DNA from: Candidatus Parcubacteria bacterium
Lineage (GTDB): Bacteria > Patescibacteriota > Minisyncoccia > Minisyncoccales > JAGLUP01
Length of the DNA: 64,000 nucleotides
Direction of reading: 5' to 3'
Assembly (NCBI GenBank): GCA_023134715.1
Contig: JAGLUP010000003.1
Location: 118,909-182,908 of the forward strand
Under the pieces are notes generated by a model that saw nothing but the letters and a program-made list of their open reading frames with translations, was not told where the DNA came from and did not search any database. Made by a program: the position numbers and the translations under genes. Positions 17,625 through 26,900 of this stretch are shown here, piece by piece. Position 1 is the first letter of the stretch, and each line of letters begins with the position of its first letter.

Positions 17625-18349
17625 AAGGAATAATTTTAGCGGGCGGCAAAGGGACACGACTTTCCCCCTGTACTCGCATTACAAACAAACATCTACTTCC
17701 GGTTTACAATAAACCGATGATTTATTATCCATTGGAGACATTGGTTTCAGCCGGAATAGAGGAAATTCTTTTGGTAACTGGAGGAAATAGCGCCGGCGAT
17801 TTTTTAAAACTTTTAAGGAATGGAAAAGAATTTGGATTAAAAGAAATTCATTATACTTACCAGGAAGGAGCAGGAGGAATTGCGGAGGCGTTAGGATTAG
17901 CTGAAGATTTTGCCGATGAGGAAAAAATCGTGGTTATATTAGGTGATAATATTATAGAAGATAATATAGAAAAATATGTCGAAGATTTTAAAAAACAAGA
18001 GAAAGGAGCAAAAATATTTTTAAAAGAAATTCCAGATCCAGAACGTTTTGGAGTAGCAGAAATAAAAGATGGAAAAATCATTGGTATTGAAGAAAAGCCA
18101 AAGCATCCAAAATCTAACTTTATCACAGCTGGGCTTTATATGTATGACAATCAAGTTTTTGATATGATTAAAAAATTAGAACCTTCTGAAAGAGGAGAAT
18201 TAGAAATTACTGATGTTAATAATTTTTATATAAATCAAGACACAGCGACTTATGAAATTTTAAAAGGATTTTGGAGTGATGCTGGTAAATTTGAATCATT
18301 ATTTAAAGCATCAGAATTTATTAAAAAAAGAAACAAAGAAACTTTATAA
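17621..18349 (+). CDS. rmlA: glucose-1-phosphate thymidylyltransferase (RmlA, short form)
   Basis: The 242-residue protein has LAGGKGTRLSP (6-16, nucleotide-binding loop), HLLPVYNKPMIYYPLETL, VILGDNI near 106-112 (catalytic Asp), and RFGVAEIKDGKIIGIEEKP. The sequence and the roughly 240-residue length fit the short RmlA form, which makes dTDP-glucose from dTTP and glucose-1-phosphate, rather than the CDP-glucose enzyme RfbF. This is why the dehydrase next door is thought to act on a dTDP sugar. Confidence 0.9.
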   Translation: MKGIILAGGKGTRLSPCTRITNKHLLPVYNKPMIYYPLETLVSAGIEEILLVTGGNSAGDFLKLLRNGKEFGLKEIHYTYQEGAGGIAEALGLAEDFADEEKIVVILGDNIIEDNIEKYVEDFKKQEKGAKIFLKEIPDPERFGVAEIKDGKIIGIEEKPKHPKSNFITAGLYMYDNQVFDMIKKLEPSERGELEITDVNNFYINQDTATYEILKGFWSDAGKFESLFKASEFIKKRNKETL

Positions 18350-18370
18350 ACTTTCTGACATTATAACTTT

Positions 18371-19201
18371 ATGGATTTTCCATTAGTATCAGTGGTCATT
18401 ACAACAAAAAACGAGGAAAAAAATATAGAGAATTGTTTGAAGTCGATTTTGCAACAGAATTACTTGTATGATAAAATAGAAATAATTGTTGTTGACAATG
18501 ATTCAGGCGATAAAACTAAAGAAATAGCCAAAAGACATACTGACAAGGTTTTTAACAAGGGACCGGAAAGAAGCGCTCAAAGGAATTTTGGAGCAAATAA
18601 GGCGCAGGGCAAATATTATTTGTACTTAGACGCTGATATGATTTTAAGCAAGAATGTAGTGGAAGAATGTGTTGATAAATTGGAGCGAGACAAAGATATT
18701 ATCGCCCTTTACATTCCAGAAATTATAATTGGAGATGGTTTTTGGCCTAAAGTTCGCTGTTTTGAAAGAAGCTTTTATAACGCTACAGTTATAGATTGCG
18801 TTCGTTTTATTAGAATCAAAGATTTTTTAATTGTTCAAGGTTTTGACGAATCAATGTCAGGTCCCGAGGATTGGGATTTTGACAAAAAAATTAGAAACAG
18901 AGGAAAAGTAGATATTGCCAAATCAGTGATTTATCACAACGAGGGAGAATTCAATTTAAGAAATTATCTAAAAAAGAAAGCGTACTATATCCAGAGTTTT
19001 GATAAATATATTGCTAAATGGGGCAAAAATGATAGAGATATAAAAAAACAATTAGGGTTTTATTATCGTTTTTTCGGCATTTTTATAGAAGATGGAAAAT
19101 GGAAAAAATTGTTAGCACGCCCAATTTTAACTCTTGGAATGCTCGCTCTTAGATTTATGGTAGGAGTTAATTATTTACTAAATAAAAACAAAAATTTATG
19201 A
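18371..19201 (+). CDS. GT2 glycosyltransferase
   Basis: The 276-residue GT-A protein has [19 protein letters not shown] (5-23), [12 protein letters not shown] (38-49), [12 protein letters not shown] near 68, LDADMILSK near 87 (metal-binding DAD), and [12 protein letters not shown] near 168 (the ED acid motif). A helix near residues 252-268 may hold it to the membrane. The next gene (gmd) overlaps by 4 nt. A 23-codon relative of its DKIEIIVVD region survives at 13,478, and both places are preceded by AACTTT-type repeats. Confidence 0.88.
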   Translation: MDFPLVSVVITTKNEEKNIENCLKSILQQNYLYDKIEIIVVDNDSGDKTKEIAKRHTDKVFNKGPERSAQRNFGANKAQGKYYLYLDADMILSKNVVEECVDKLERDKDIIALYIPEIIIGDGFWPKVRCFERSFYNATVIDCVRFIRIKDFLIVQGFDESMSGPEDWDFDKKIRNRGKVDIAKSVIYHNEGEFNLRNYLKKKAYYIQSFDKYIAKWGKNDRDIKKQLGFYYRFFGIFIEDGKWKKLLARPILTLGMLALRFMVGVNYLLNKNKNL

Positions 19202-20229
19202 AAAAAGCGTTAATAACAGGCGCTACAGGCCAAGACGGCTCATATTTAGCTGAATTACTTTTAGAAAAAGGATATAAGGTTTATGGTATTCAAAGACGCG
19301 CTAGTACTTTTAACACTAATCGCATTAATCACTTATACGATAGACCCGAATATCCAAATTTTGAGACCTTTTATGGCGATTTAACCGACACAGGCAATAT
19401 TATTAAACTTATAAATCAAATTAAGCCCGATGAAATTTATCACTTAGCAGCTCAAAGTCATGTTCGAGTTAGTTTTGATATGCCGGAATATACAGCCAAT
19501 ACTGATGCCTTAGGGACTCTACGGATTCTTGAAGCAATAAAAAACTCTGGCCGACCCATAAAATTTTATCAGGCCTCGTCTAGCGAAATGTTTGGCACTT
19601 CTCCACCGCCTCAAAATGAAAAAACTCCTTTTCATCCAAGAAGTCCTTATGCGGTTTCAAAAGTTTTCGCTTATCATATAACTCGGCTTTATAGAGAAGC
19701 ATATGGAATTTTTGCGTGTAATGGAATTTTGTTTAATCATGAAAGTGAGCGTCGAGGCGAGACCTTTGTCACCCGTAAAATAACAAGAGGATTAGTCAGA
19801 ATAAAATTAGGTATAGATGATAAATTGTATTTAGGGAATTTAAATGCAAAGAGAGATTGGGGTTATGCAGAAGAATATGTTGAATGCATGTGGCGTATGC
19901 TCCAACAAGACAAAGCAGATGATTGTGTTATTGCTACTGGTGAGTCGCATTCAGTAAGAGAATTTACTGAAGAAGCGGCAAAGCTTTTAGGATTTAATTT
20001 GGCGTGGCAGGGAGCCGATTTGAAAGAAAAAGGGATTGATAGAAAGACAAGTAAAACAATTATTGAAATTGACCCGGTTTACTTTCGGCCAGCCGAAGTG
20101 GAGGTTTTGATAGGTGATGCCTCTAAAGCAAAAGAAAAATTAGGATGGATGCCTAAGACAAAATTTAAAGAATTGACAAGAATTATGATTGAGGCCGATT
20201 ACAATAATGAAAAAAGGAACTTAAAATGA
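19198..20229 (+). CDS. gmd: GDP-mannose 4,6-dehydratase
   Basis: The 343-residue extended SDR has [11 protein letters not shown] (7-17) and [15 protein letters not shown] (33-47), both diagnostic of Gmd, then [26 protein letters not shown] (127-133) and Y151-AVS-K155. [16 protein letters not shown] is also typical. It converts GDP-mannose to GDP-4-keto-6-deoxymannose, the precursor of GDP-fucose, GDP-rhamnose, GDP-perosamine and GDP-colitose. It overlaps both neighbours by 4 nt. Confidence 0.95.
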   Translation: MKKALITGATGQDGSYLAELLLEKGYKVYGIQRRASTFNTNRINHLYDRPEYPNFETFYGDLTDTGNIIKLINQIKPDEIYHLAAQSHVRVSFDMPEYTANTDALGTLRILEAIKNSGRPIKFYQASSSEMFGTSPPPQNEKTPFHPRSPYAVSKVFAYHITRLYREAYGIFACNGILFNHESERRGETFVTRKITRGLVRIKLGIDDKLYLGNLNAKRDWGYAEEYVECMWRMLQQDKADDCVIATGESHSVREFTEEAAKLLGFNLAWQGADLKEKGIDRKTSKTIIEIDPVYFRPAEVEVLIGDASKAKEKLGWMPKTKFKELTRIMIEADYNNEKRNLK

Positions 20230-21173
20230 TTAATTTTAAAAATAAAAAAATTTTTGTGGCTGGAGGTACAGGATTTTTGGGAAAAAGGATTGTTAAAAGA
20301 TTAAAAGAAGAGAGAATGGATTTCGTAACTACTTCCCTAAGTATGGGAGTTGATTTTCGGGATAAAAGACAAATAGAAAAGTTTTTTGAGAAAGAAAGAC
20401 CTGAAATTATTATCAATTGTGCCGCTTATGTTGGGGGTATAAAATTTGGCTTAGAGCACGAAGGAGAGATTTTTTATAATAATGCTTTAATAAATACAAA
20501 TTTAATTGAATGTGCAAGGAAATATAATATAAAGAGATATATTAATCCTATTTCTAATTGCTCTTATCCGGATGTAGTTCAAAAGGATTTTAAAGAAGAG
20601 GAATGGTGGGATGGTCCCTTGCATCCATCTGTTTTAGTTTATGGTTTTATCAAAAAAGCCACCTGGGTACAATCTTATGCCTATCATAATCAATATAAAA
20701 TGGATTTTATTAATTTTTTAGTTCCCAATATGTATGGACCCAATGACCATTTTAATGAAGTAAGGTCGCATGCATTAGGAGCTTTGGTTATGAAAGTTGT
20801 TAAAGCTGAAGAAGAAAATTTACCAGAAGTAATTATTTGGGGAACAGGCGAACCAATTAGAGAATGGCTCTATATTGATGATTGCGTGGAGGCGTTTATC
20901 AGAGCATTAGAGATTCCGTCCGCGATAGAGCTCATTAATATTGGTCAAGGTAAGGGAATATCAATCGGAGAATTAGCAAAGATGATAAAGGAAATCGTTG
21001 GTTACAAGGGTAAATTAGTTTTTGATATCTCCAAGCCAGATGGCGCTCCTTATAAAGTAATGAATGTTGAGCGAATGGAAAAAATATTTAATTGGCTGCC
21101 TCCAACAAAATTAGAGAACGGGATTAAAAAAACAGTAGATTGGTATTACAAAAACATAATTAATAATAATTAA
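20226..21173 (+). CDS. GDP-L-fucose synthase-like NAD-dependent epimerase/reductase
   Basis: The 315-residue SDR has GGTGFLG (13-19), NCAAYVGGI (64-72, the Fcl/WcaG signature), SNCSYP (110-115, in place of SSCIYP), Y139-GFI-K143 and [20 protein letters not shown] split around 172-191. GDP-fucose synthase epimerises C3/C5 and reduces C4 of GDP-4-keto-6-deoxymannose. The motif order fits, but the YGFIK site and the aminotransferase two genes on leave open a related 4-reductase role. Confidence 0.8.
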   Translation: MINFKNKKIFVAGGTGFLGKRIVKRLKEERMDFVTTSLSMGVDFRDKRQIEKFFEKERPEIIINCAAYVGGIKFGLEHEGEIFYNNALINTNLIECARKYNIKRYINPISNCSYPDVVQKDFKEEEWWDGPLHPSVLVYGFIKKATWVQSYAYHNQYKMDFINFLVPNMYGPNDHFNEVRSHALGALVMKVVKAEEENLPEVIIWGTGEPIREWLYIDDCVEAFIRALEIPSAIELINIGQGKGISIGELAKMIKEIVGYKGKLVFDISKPDGAPYKVMNVERMEKIFNWLPPTKLENGIKKTVDWYYKNIINNN

Positions 21174-21179
21174 TACACT

Positions 21180-21590
21180 ATGAATCAAGAATTAATTAAG
21201 GATGGTGATTTATTAATAGCTAAAATAATAAAAAATCAGGAATGGCCAAAAAACTTACAATTTTATTCCGAAGACAAAGATTTTTTGCAAGTTGCTACTT
21301 GGAACTATAATACAGGAAAACATTTAAAAGCTCACGGTCATAAAATCTGCCAAAGAATTTCAAATAGAACTAATGAGATATTATTTATTAAAAGCGGTAG
21401 AGTTAAGGCTTATTTTTATAGTGAAGAAGATGAATTAATTACTGAGAAAGAACTAAATAAAGGCGATATAGCAATAATTTATGCCGGCGGCCACGCTTAT
21501 GACATCTTAGAAAATAAAACCCAGGTTTTAGAAATTAAAAACGGTCCCTATCTGGGCTTAGAAAAAGATAAAAAAATCATTGAAAAATAA
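21180..21590 (+). CDS. metal-binding cupin protein, unknown role in sugar-nucleotide pathway
   Basis: The 136-residue protein has a full cupin pattern: GKHLKAHGHKI with the HxH pair (about 51-53), TNEILFIKSGRVKAYFY with the conserved Glu, and KGDIAIIYAGGHAY with the second-motif His. It is therefore a metal cupin, unlike the one at 13,549. It lies 6 nt after the Fcl-like gene and 6 nt before a DegT aminotransferase, so it belongs to the GDP-sugar block. The size is like FdtA-type ketoisomerases, but their diagnostic motifs are not evident. Function not assigned. Confidence 0.7.
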   Translation: MNQELIKDGDLLIAKIIKNQEWPKNLQFYSEDKDFLQVATWNYNTGKHLKAHGHKICQRISNRTNEILFIKSGRVKAYFYSEEDELITEKELNKGDIAIIYAGGHAYDILENKTQVLEIKNGPYLGLEKDKKIIEK

Positions 21591-21596
21591 AAACAT

Positions 21597-22712
21597 ATGC
21601 CAAAACAAAAATTTATCAGCCAAATGGAGCCTTGGTATGACGATAATGAAATAGAAGCAGTCACAGAATATTTAAAAAGCGGTGGCTGGATTACAGAATT
21701 TAAAAAGACCAGAGAATTGGAACAAATGATAGCAGAATATGTAGGAGCTAAATTTTGCTCCATTCTTCCTAATGGAACCTTAACATTGTGGGCTGCCTTA
21801 GCTGTTTTAGGTATAAGTAAAGGAGACGAAGTTATTGTGCCAGATTATACTATGGTAGCTACGGTCAATGCCGTTGTTTTAACTGGCGCAAGGCCTGTTT
21901 TTGTTGATATTGATAGAAAAAATTTATGCTTGGACTTTGATTTAACCAAAAAAGCTATTATTCCTAAAACAAAAGCTATAATACTGGTAACCATTAACGG
22001 GCGTTATCCGAAAATTGAGCGATTTGTAAAATTGGCTGAAGAAAATAATTTGTATTTAATTGAAGATGCGGCTCAGTCATTTGGTTCTGCCTATAAAGGG
22101 AAACATCTAGGCACTTTTGGAATTATGGGCAGTTACTCCTTTAGCATGCCCAAGATTATAACTATGGGGCAGGGGGGAGCTTTAGTGACGGATAACGAAC
22201 AAGCATACAAGAAGCTTTTAAAATTTAAAGATTTTGGCAGGAGTGGTGGAGGGTCTGATGATTATGAAATTTTAGGTTGTAATTTAAAATTTACAGATTT
22301 ACAAGCTGTTTTTGGGATAGAACAAATGAAAAAATTAGAATGGCGAGTTAAACGTAAAAAAGAAATATATAAATTATATCAGGAAGGATTGAAAGATATA
22401 AAAGAAGTAGAATTTATTCCTACTAATTTAGAAGATACCACTCCTTGGTTTATTGATATTTTAGTTCCAGACTCAGATGATTTAGCAGAATATCTAAAGG
22501 AGAACAATATTGGCAGTCGAAAATTTTATCCAGCCCTTCATAATTTGCCTTTTTATAATATTGAAGGTGATTTTCCAATTACTGCTTACATTTCTGAACA
22601 CGGTTTATGGTTACCTTCATCAAGCAAATTACAAGATGAAGAGGTAAAATATATTTGTGATAAAATAAAAAACTACTTCTATCTTAAATCAACCAACAAT
22701 AAAAATGGATAA
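21597..22712 (+). CDS. DegT/DnrJ/EryC1 family aminotransferase (GDP-perosamine synthase-like)
   Basis: The 371-residue protein has LPNGTLTLWAAL (57-68, in place of NSGTxAL), IEDAAQSFGSA (155-165) and SYSFSMPKIITMGQGGAL (179-196) with PLP lysine K186. Keeping the lysine separates it from the His-bearing ColD dehydrase that also acts on GDP-4-keto-6-deoxymannose. Following gmd, an Fcl-like gene and a cupin, it is probably a GDP-4-keto-6-deoxymannose 4-aminotransferase, but only context supports the substrate. The next gene overlaps by 8 nt. Confidence 0.85.
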   Translation: MPKQKFISQMEPWYDDNEIEAVTEYLKSGGWITEFKKTRELEQMIAEYVGAKFCSILPNGTLTLWAALAVLGISKGDEVIVPDYTMVATVNAVVLTGARPVFVDIDRKNLCLDFDLTKKAIIPKTKAIILVTINGRYPKIERFVKLAEENNLYLIEDAAQSFGSAYKGKHLGTFGIMGSYSFSMPKIITMGQGGALVTDNEQAYKKLLKFKDFGRSGGGSDDYEILGCNLKFTDLQAVFGIEQMKKLEWRVKRKKEIYKLYQEGLKDIKEVEFIPTNLEDTTPWFIDILVPDSDDLAEYLKENNIGSRKFYPALHNLPFYNIEGDFPITAYISEHGLWLPSSSKLQDEEVKYICDKIKNYFYLKSTNNKNG

Positions 22713-23886
22713 TCAAAAAGATAAGAATTTTTCGGAGTCTAAGTTTTTAATAATTACTCATACATTTGCCACGGGCCCTGCTCAGGAGTTAAGAGATTTT
22801 TTTATTAAAAATAAAATATCTTTTTCTTTTTTGGAGCACCCTTTTTCTTTTAATAAAAATCAGCGTCGATCAAAAATAACATTTTTTAAAAAAGGAAAAG
22901 AAAAATTTTTTTTTGAAGGAATAAAGATAAATGGTCCAGATTTATTTCACTTTGTTAAAGATTTTTTTTATACGATTTATTTTATTTTTAAAACAAGAGA
23001 AAAATATAATATTTGTGTTGCCGCCGATAATTTGAATACGTTTTCTGCATGGTTTCTAAAGAAATTTGGTTATATTGATAAACTGATTTATTGGACAATA
23101 GACTATACTCCCAAAAGATTTGAGAATAAATTTTTTAATGAAACTTACCACTGGATGGACAGATTCTGTTGTTATAGGGCTTACCTTACTTGGAATAGCT
23201 CCAAAAGAATGAAAGAAGCAAGAAGAAAGAATGGGGTTGATATTAAAAGATGTGCAGAAGAAATAATTGTTCAAGACGGCTGTCATTTTGAAGAGATAGA
23301 AAGAATATCAAACGAAAAGGCAAATAGATTTAAATTGGTATTTATGGGACATTTGGCAGAGAACAAAGGAATTGATTTGATTATTAAATCTATGCCTGAT
23401 TTATTGAAGGAATATCGCCGAATAACACTAACCATTATTGGGACAGGACCTGAAGAGAAGAATCTGAAAGATTTGGTTCAAGGATTAAACATTCAGGACA
23501 GGGTTTCCTTTACCGGTTTTATAAAAGACCACAAAGAATTGGAAAAAATAATTGCTTCTTGCGGAATTGCTTTAGCCCCCTATCTCCCTGACCCAAACAG
23601 TTATACTTTTTTTTCTGATGTTGGGAAGGTAAAGATTTATTTAGCCTGTGGCCTACCTGTTTTGATAACAGATGTGCCCGAGGTTGCTCAAGAGTTACAG
23701 AGAGAAAAAGCAGGTTTAATCTTTGATTATAGCAAAGAAGACTTAAGCAAAAAGGTTGGTTATTTATTAGAGAATAAGGGTATATATTTTCAATATAGGG
23801 CCAACGCAATTAAATTTGCTCAGGGTTCAAGCTGGGATAGAGTTTTTAGCGATGCTTTAAATAAAACATTTAACATAATTTATTAA
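22705..23886 (+). CDS. GT4-type glycosyltransferase (GT-B fold)
   Basis: The 393-residue protein has a divergent N-terminal half and a clear C-terminal GT-B donor domain: KLVFMGHLAENKGIDLII near 210-227, LTIIGTGPEEKNL near 237-249, RVSFTGFI near 262, then IYLACGLPVLITDVPEVAQEL (split, about 311-331) corresponding to the E-x7-E region. It should be a retaining transferase using a nucleotide sugar at the membrane face. The TTGPAQ-like start (THTFATGPAQELRDFF) shows the N-terminal glycine loop. Acceptor and donor are unknown. Confidence 0.82.
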   Translation: MDNQKDKNFSESKFLIITHTFATGPAQELRDFFIKNKISFSFLEHPFSFNKNQRRSKITFFKKGKEKFFFEGIKINGPDLFHFVKDFFYTIYFIFKTREKYNICVAADNLNTFSAWFLKKFGYIDKLIYWTIDYTPKRFENKFFNETYHWMDRFCCYRAYLTWNSSKRMKEARRKNGVDIKRCAEEIIVQDGCHFEEIERISNEKANRFKLVFMGHLAENKGIDLIIKSMPDLLKEYRRITLTIIGTGPEEKNLKDLVQGLNIQDRVSFTGFIKDHKELEKIIASCGIALAPYLPDPNSYTFFSDVGKVKIYLACGLPVLITDVPEVAQELQREKAGLIFDYSKEDLSKKVGYLLENKGIYFQYRANAIKFAQGSSWDRVFSDALNKTFNIIY

Positions 23887-23888
23887 AT

Positions 23889-24824
23889 ATGATAAATCAG
23901 GAATTATTACAATATCTTTGTTGTCCGAGATGTAAGTCTGCCTTGACAGAACAGGATATTTTTTTGGTTTGCGAGAAATGTGGGCAAAAATATGAAATAA
24001 TAGACGAAAATATTGTTAAAATTATTCCTAATTTAACTCAGGACTTAGAATTATCAATTCAAAAATGGGATGAGTTTTATCAGAAACAATTAAGAGATAA
24101 GTCTTGCTTTAAAGAAAGAGAGGACTATTTAGATAATTTTTTTGAAGACGAATACCGACAAATAAACGAGTATAAAAAAATTAATAACGACTTGGTGTTT
24201 TTAGAAGTAGGTTGCGGTCCAATGATTTTCGGACAGAAAATAGCTAATCAATGCCGCTTAGTAATTGGTATTGATTTTAGTCCTACTGCTCTAAAAATTG
24301 CTAAAAGAATGTTGGAAGCCAAAGGCATAAAAAATTACCTATTAATACAAGGAGATATTCTGAATATGCCGATTAAAACAAACACAGTTGATTTAATATA
24401 TGGTGGCGGAGTAATAGAACATTTTAAAAATACACAAACTTGTATTAATGAATTATACAGAGTTCTAAAAGAAGACGGAGTGAGCTTTAATACTGTTCCG
24501 TATTTGAATCTCGGTTCATTAACTTATAGACAGATTTGGGGAAATATTCCTAATTTTCCAGTTTTAAAACAGTTAGCTGAATTTATCCATATAAAATTAT
24601 TAAAAAAGCGGCATATGATTTTTGGCTACGAGTTATCTTTTTTAGGTTCTACTCTTAAAAAAATGCACAGAAAAGTTGGATTTAAAGAAATCTATGTTGA
24701 TAAATTTAAAGTAAAATTATCTTTCGATTTTATTCCTACTGAATTTTTAAAGAAAATTTGTATTAAAATAGCTAATAACAGCAGGTTGTTTTGGCCGATG
24801 ATAAAAGTTATAGCTAAAAAATAA
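23889..24824 (+). CDS. SAM-dependent methyltransferase with N-terminal zinc ribbon
   Basis: The 311-residue protein starts with a Trm112-like ribbon, CCPRCK (11-16) and CEKCG (28-32). A class I methyltransferase domain follows: VFLEVGCGPMIFG (103-115, motif I), VIGIDFSPTALKIA near 125-138 (motif II acidic residue), LIQGDILNMP near 152-161 and IYGGGVIEHF near 171 (motif IV region). It probably O- or N-methylates a sugar or caps a glycan chain. It is packed 2 nt after and 5 nt before glycan genes. Confidence 0.82.
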   Translation: MINQELLQYLCCPRCKSALTEQDIFLVCEKCGQKYEIIDENIVKIIPNLTQDLELSIQKWDEFYQKQLRDKSCFKEREDYLDNFFEDEYRQINEYKKINNDLVFLEVGCGPMIFGQKIANQCRLVIGIDFSPTALKIAKRMLEAKGIKNYLLIQGDILNMPIKTNTVDLIYGGGVIEHFKNTQTCINELYRVLKEDGVSFNTVPYLNLGSLTYRQIWGNIPNFPVLKQLAEFIHIKLLKKRHMIFGYELSFLGSTLKKMHRKVGFKEIYVDKFKVKLSFDFIPTEFLKKICIKIANNSRLFWPMIKVIAKK

Positions 24825-24829
24825 TAAAA

Positions 24830-25930
24830 ATGGGTATTCCTATTGTTAAACCAATAATTAAAGAAGAGGAAATTAGAGCAGTGGAGGAAGTTTTAAGCTC
24901 TGGAATAATTGCTCAAGGACCAAAAGTTGCTGAATTTGAAAAAAAATTTGCTGATTTTTGTGGAACGAAATATGCTGTTGCGGTTAATAGCGGAACAGCT
25001 GCCTTGCACTGCGCAATGCGCGCTTGCGGCATTAAAAAAGGTGATGAGATTATTACTACTCCGTTTACCTTTGTGGCTACTGCTAATTCTATTATAATGC
25101 AAGACGCAAGACCTGTTTTTGTTGATATATACTTAGATACTTTTAATATTGATTCAGCTAAAATAGAAAAAAAAATTACTAAAAAAACTAAAGCGATTTT
25201 GTCGGTTGATTTGTATGGACAGATTTACAATGTAAACGTTATAAAGAAAATAGCAGAAAAATACAATTTAAAAATTATTGAGGATGCGTGTCAGGCCGTA
25301 GGAGGAGAATTTAATCACAAGAAAGCAGGCAGTTTTGGAGACGCAGGAGTTTTTTCTTTTTATGCTACTAAAAGTATGACGACTGGAGAAGGCGGGATGT
25401 TGGCTACTAATAACGAAAGCATTGCGGAATTAGCAAAGAGATTCAGACATCATGGCCAATCAGAACAAACTCGGTATCAGTATTTTGATTTAGGATTTAA
25501 TTATCGTATGACAGACATAGCTGCCGCTATAGGCATAGAACAGCTTAAAAAAATAGATGATTTTAATGAAAAAAGGATTAAGAACGCAAAAATATTAACA
25601 GAGGGGTTGAGGAATATTAAGGGATTAATAACTCCAACAGTAAAGGATAACTATAAACATGTTTTTCATCAATATACGATTAGGGTAGCTGATGAATTTA
25701 AATTAAGCAGAGATGAGCTTTCTCGATATTTTAAAGAAAAAGGCATTGGAAGCGCAATTTTTTATCCTAAACCATTACATCTTTATCCTTATTTTGAAAA
25801 GTTTGGCTATAAAGAAGGCGATTTTCCTATAGCAGAAAAAGCCAGCAGAGAGGTTTTATCTTTACCTGTTCACCCTCTTGTTTCTGAGGAAGATATAAGA
25901 TTTATTATTAAAACAATACAAGAAATTTAA
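24830..25930 (+). CDS. DegT/DnrJ/EryC1 aminotransferase, WbpE/GnnB-like
   Basis: The 366-residue PLP enzyme has VNSGTAALHCAMRACGI (52-68), IIEDACQAVGGE (149-160) and VFSFYATKSMTTGEGGML (174-191), where K181 forms the Schiff base. KSMTTGEGG is the form found in 3-amino-sugar transaminases of the WbpE/WlbC/GnnB group. Its partner 2 nt downstream is a Gfo/Idh-type oxidoreductase, and such pairs oxidise C3 of UDP-GlcNAc or its uronate and then aminate it. It therefore probably makes a UDP-2-acetamido-3-amino sugar. The substrate is inferred from the pair. Confidence 0.85.
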   Translation: MGIPIVKPIIKEEEIRAVEEVLSSGIIAQGPKVAEFEKKFADFCGTKYAVAVNSGTAALHCAMRACGIKKGDEIITTPFTFVATANSIIMQDARPVFVDIYLDTFNIDSAKIEKKITKKTKAILSVDLYGQIYNVNVIKKIAEKYNLKIIEDACQAVGGEFNHKKAGSFGDAGVFSFYATKSMTTGEGGMLATNNESIAELAKRFRHHGQSEQTRYQYFDLGFNYRMTDIAAAIGIEQLKKIDDFNEKRIKNAKILTEGLRNIKGLITPTVKDNYKHVFHQYTIRVADEFKLSRDELSRYFKEKGIGSAIFYPKPLHLYPYFEKFGYKEGDFPIAEKASREVLSLPVHPLVSEEDIRFIIKTIQEI

Positions 25931-25932
25931 AT

Positions 25933-26892
25933 ATGTCTAAATTAAATGTTGCGGTTATTGGAGTCGGCAATATGGGGAAAAATCATGTGCGGGCGTATTC
26001 TGAAATTTCCAAAGTGCGGTTAGTGGCTATTTCAGACCTGAATGAAATGTTGGGCAATACTTTATCTAACGAGTTTAATGTGAAATATTATAAAAATTAC
26101 AAAAAAATGCTTGATGTAAAAAATCCTGATATTGTTTCGGTTTGCGTTCCAACTTCGCTGCACTATGGAATTGCTAAAGAATGCGTTAAAATGGGAGTTA
26201 ATGTGTTGTTGGAAAAGCCAATCGCAATGGATATATCTGATGCTGAAAAACTTTTAAAATTGGTTGAAGAGAATAACATAAAATTTTTAGTAGGACACAT
26301 AGAAAGATATAATCCAGTAGTTAAGAAAACAAAAGAAATTATTGAGAGAGGAGATTTGGGTAAAATTACTGCGATTATAGCTCGTAGAGTTGGCGGTTTT
26401 CCTCCACAAATTAAAGATGCTAATATCGCTGTGGATTTAGCAATTCATGACATTGATATTATAAATTATTTATTAGATGATTTGCCGGTTGAGTCATTAG
26501 TGAATAAACAAAAGAATCATATCAAAAAAAGAGAGGATTCTGTTGAGTTTTTCTTAAAATATAAACAATCTTCAGCATATATTCAAGCAAACTGGATTAC
26601 TCCAGTAAAAATAAGAAAATTAAACATTACTGGTTCTGAAGGATATTTAGAAATGGACTATATTAATCAACAGATAGAATTTTATAAAAGCAATTATGAT
26701 AAATTTAAAGAAACATCTATGGATTTTTCCGATTATATCTTGCGTTTTTCGGCTCCTGATAAAATAAATATTTCTGTTGCGAAAAAAGAACCGTTAAAAG
26801 AAGAAATTTTATATTTTATCAATTGCGTTGAAAATAATATTAAAATTGATTCAAGGTTTGCGCTTGAAGCCCTGAGAATAGCGTTAACCTAA
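25933..26892 (+). CDS. Gfo/Idh/MocA oxidoreductase, UDP-GlcNAc 3-dehydrogenase-like
   Basis: The 319-residue protein has the Rossmann motif VIGVGNMGKNHVRAY (8-22), the family signature EKPIAMD (94-100) with the catalytic-site Lys95, HIERYNP (122-128) and the D168-x3-H172 pair in VDLAIHDIDI. IERYNP and ARRVGGFPP closely recall the archaeal UDP-N-acetylglucosamine 3-dehydrogenase and GnnA. It would produce UDP-3-keto-GlcNAc for the transaminase just upstream. It has no membrane helices and uses NAD(P). Confidence 0.85.
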   Translation: MSKLNVAVIGVGNMGKNHVRAYSEISKVRLVAISDLNEMLGNTLSNEFNVKYYKNYKKMLDVKNPDIVSVCVPTSLHYGIAKECVKMGVNVLLEKPIAMDISDAEKLLKLVEENNIKFLVGHIERYNPVVKKTKEIIERGDLGKITAIIARRVGGFPPQIKDANIAVDLAIHDIDIINYLLDDLPVESLVNKQKNHIKKREDSVEFFLKYKQSSAYIQANWITPVKIRKLNITGSEGYLEMDYINQQIEFYKSNYDKFKETSMDFSDYILRFSAPDKINISVAKKEPLKEEILYFINCVENNIKIDSRFALEALRIALT

Positions 26893-26900
26893 TTAAATTT

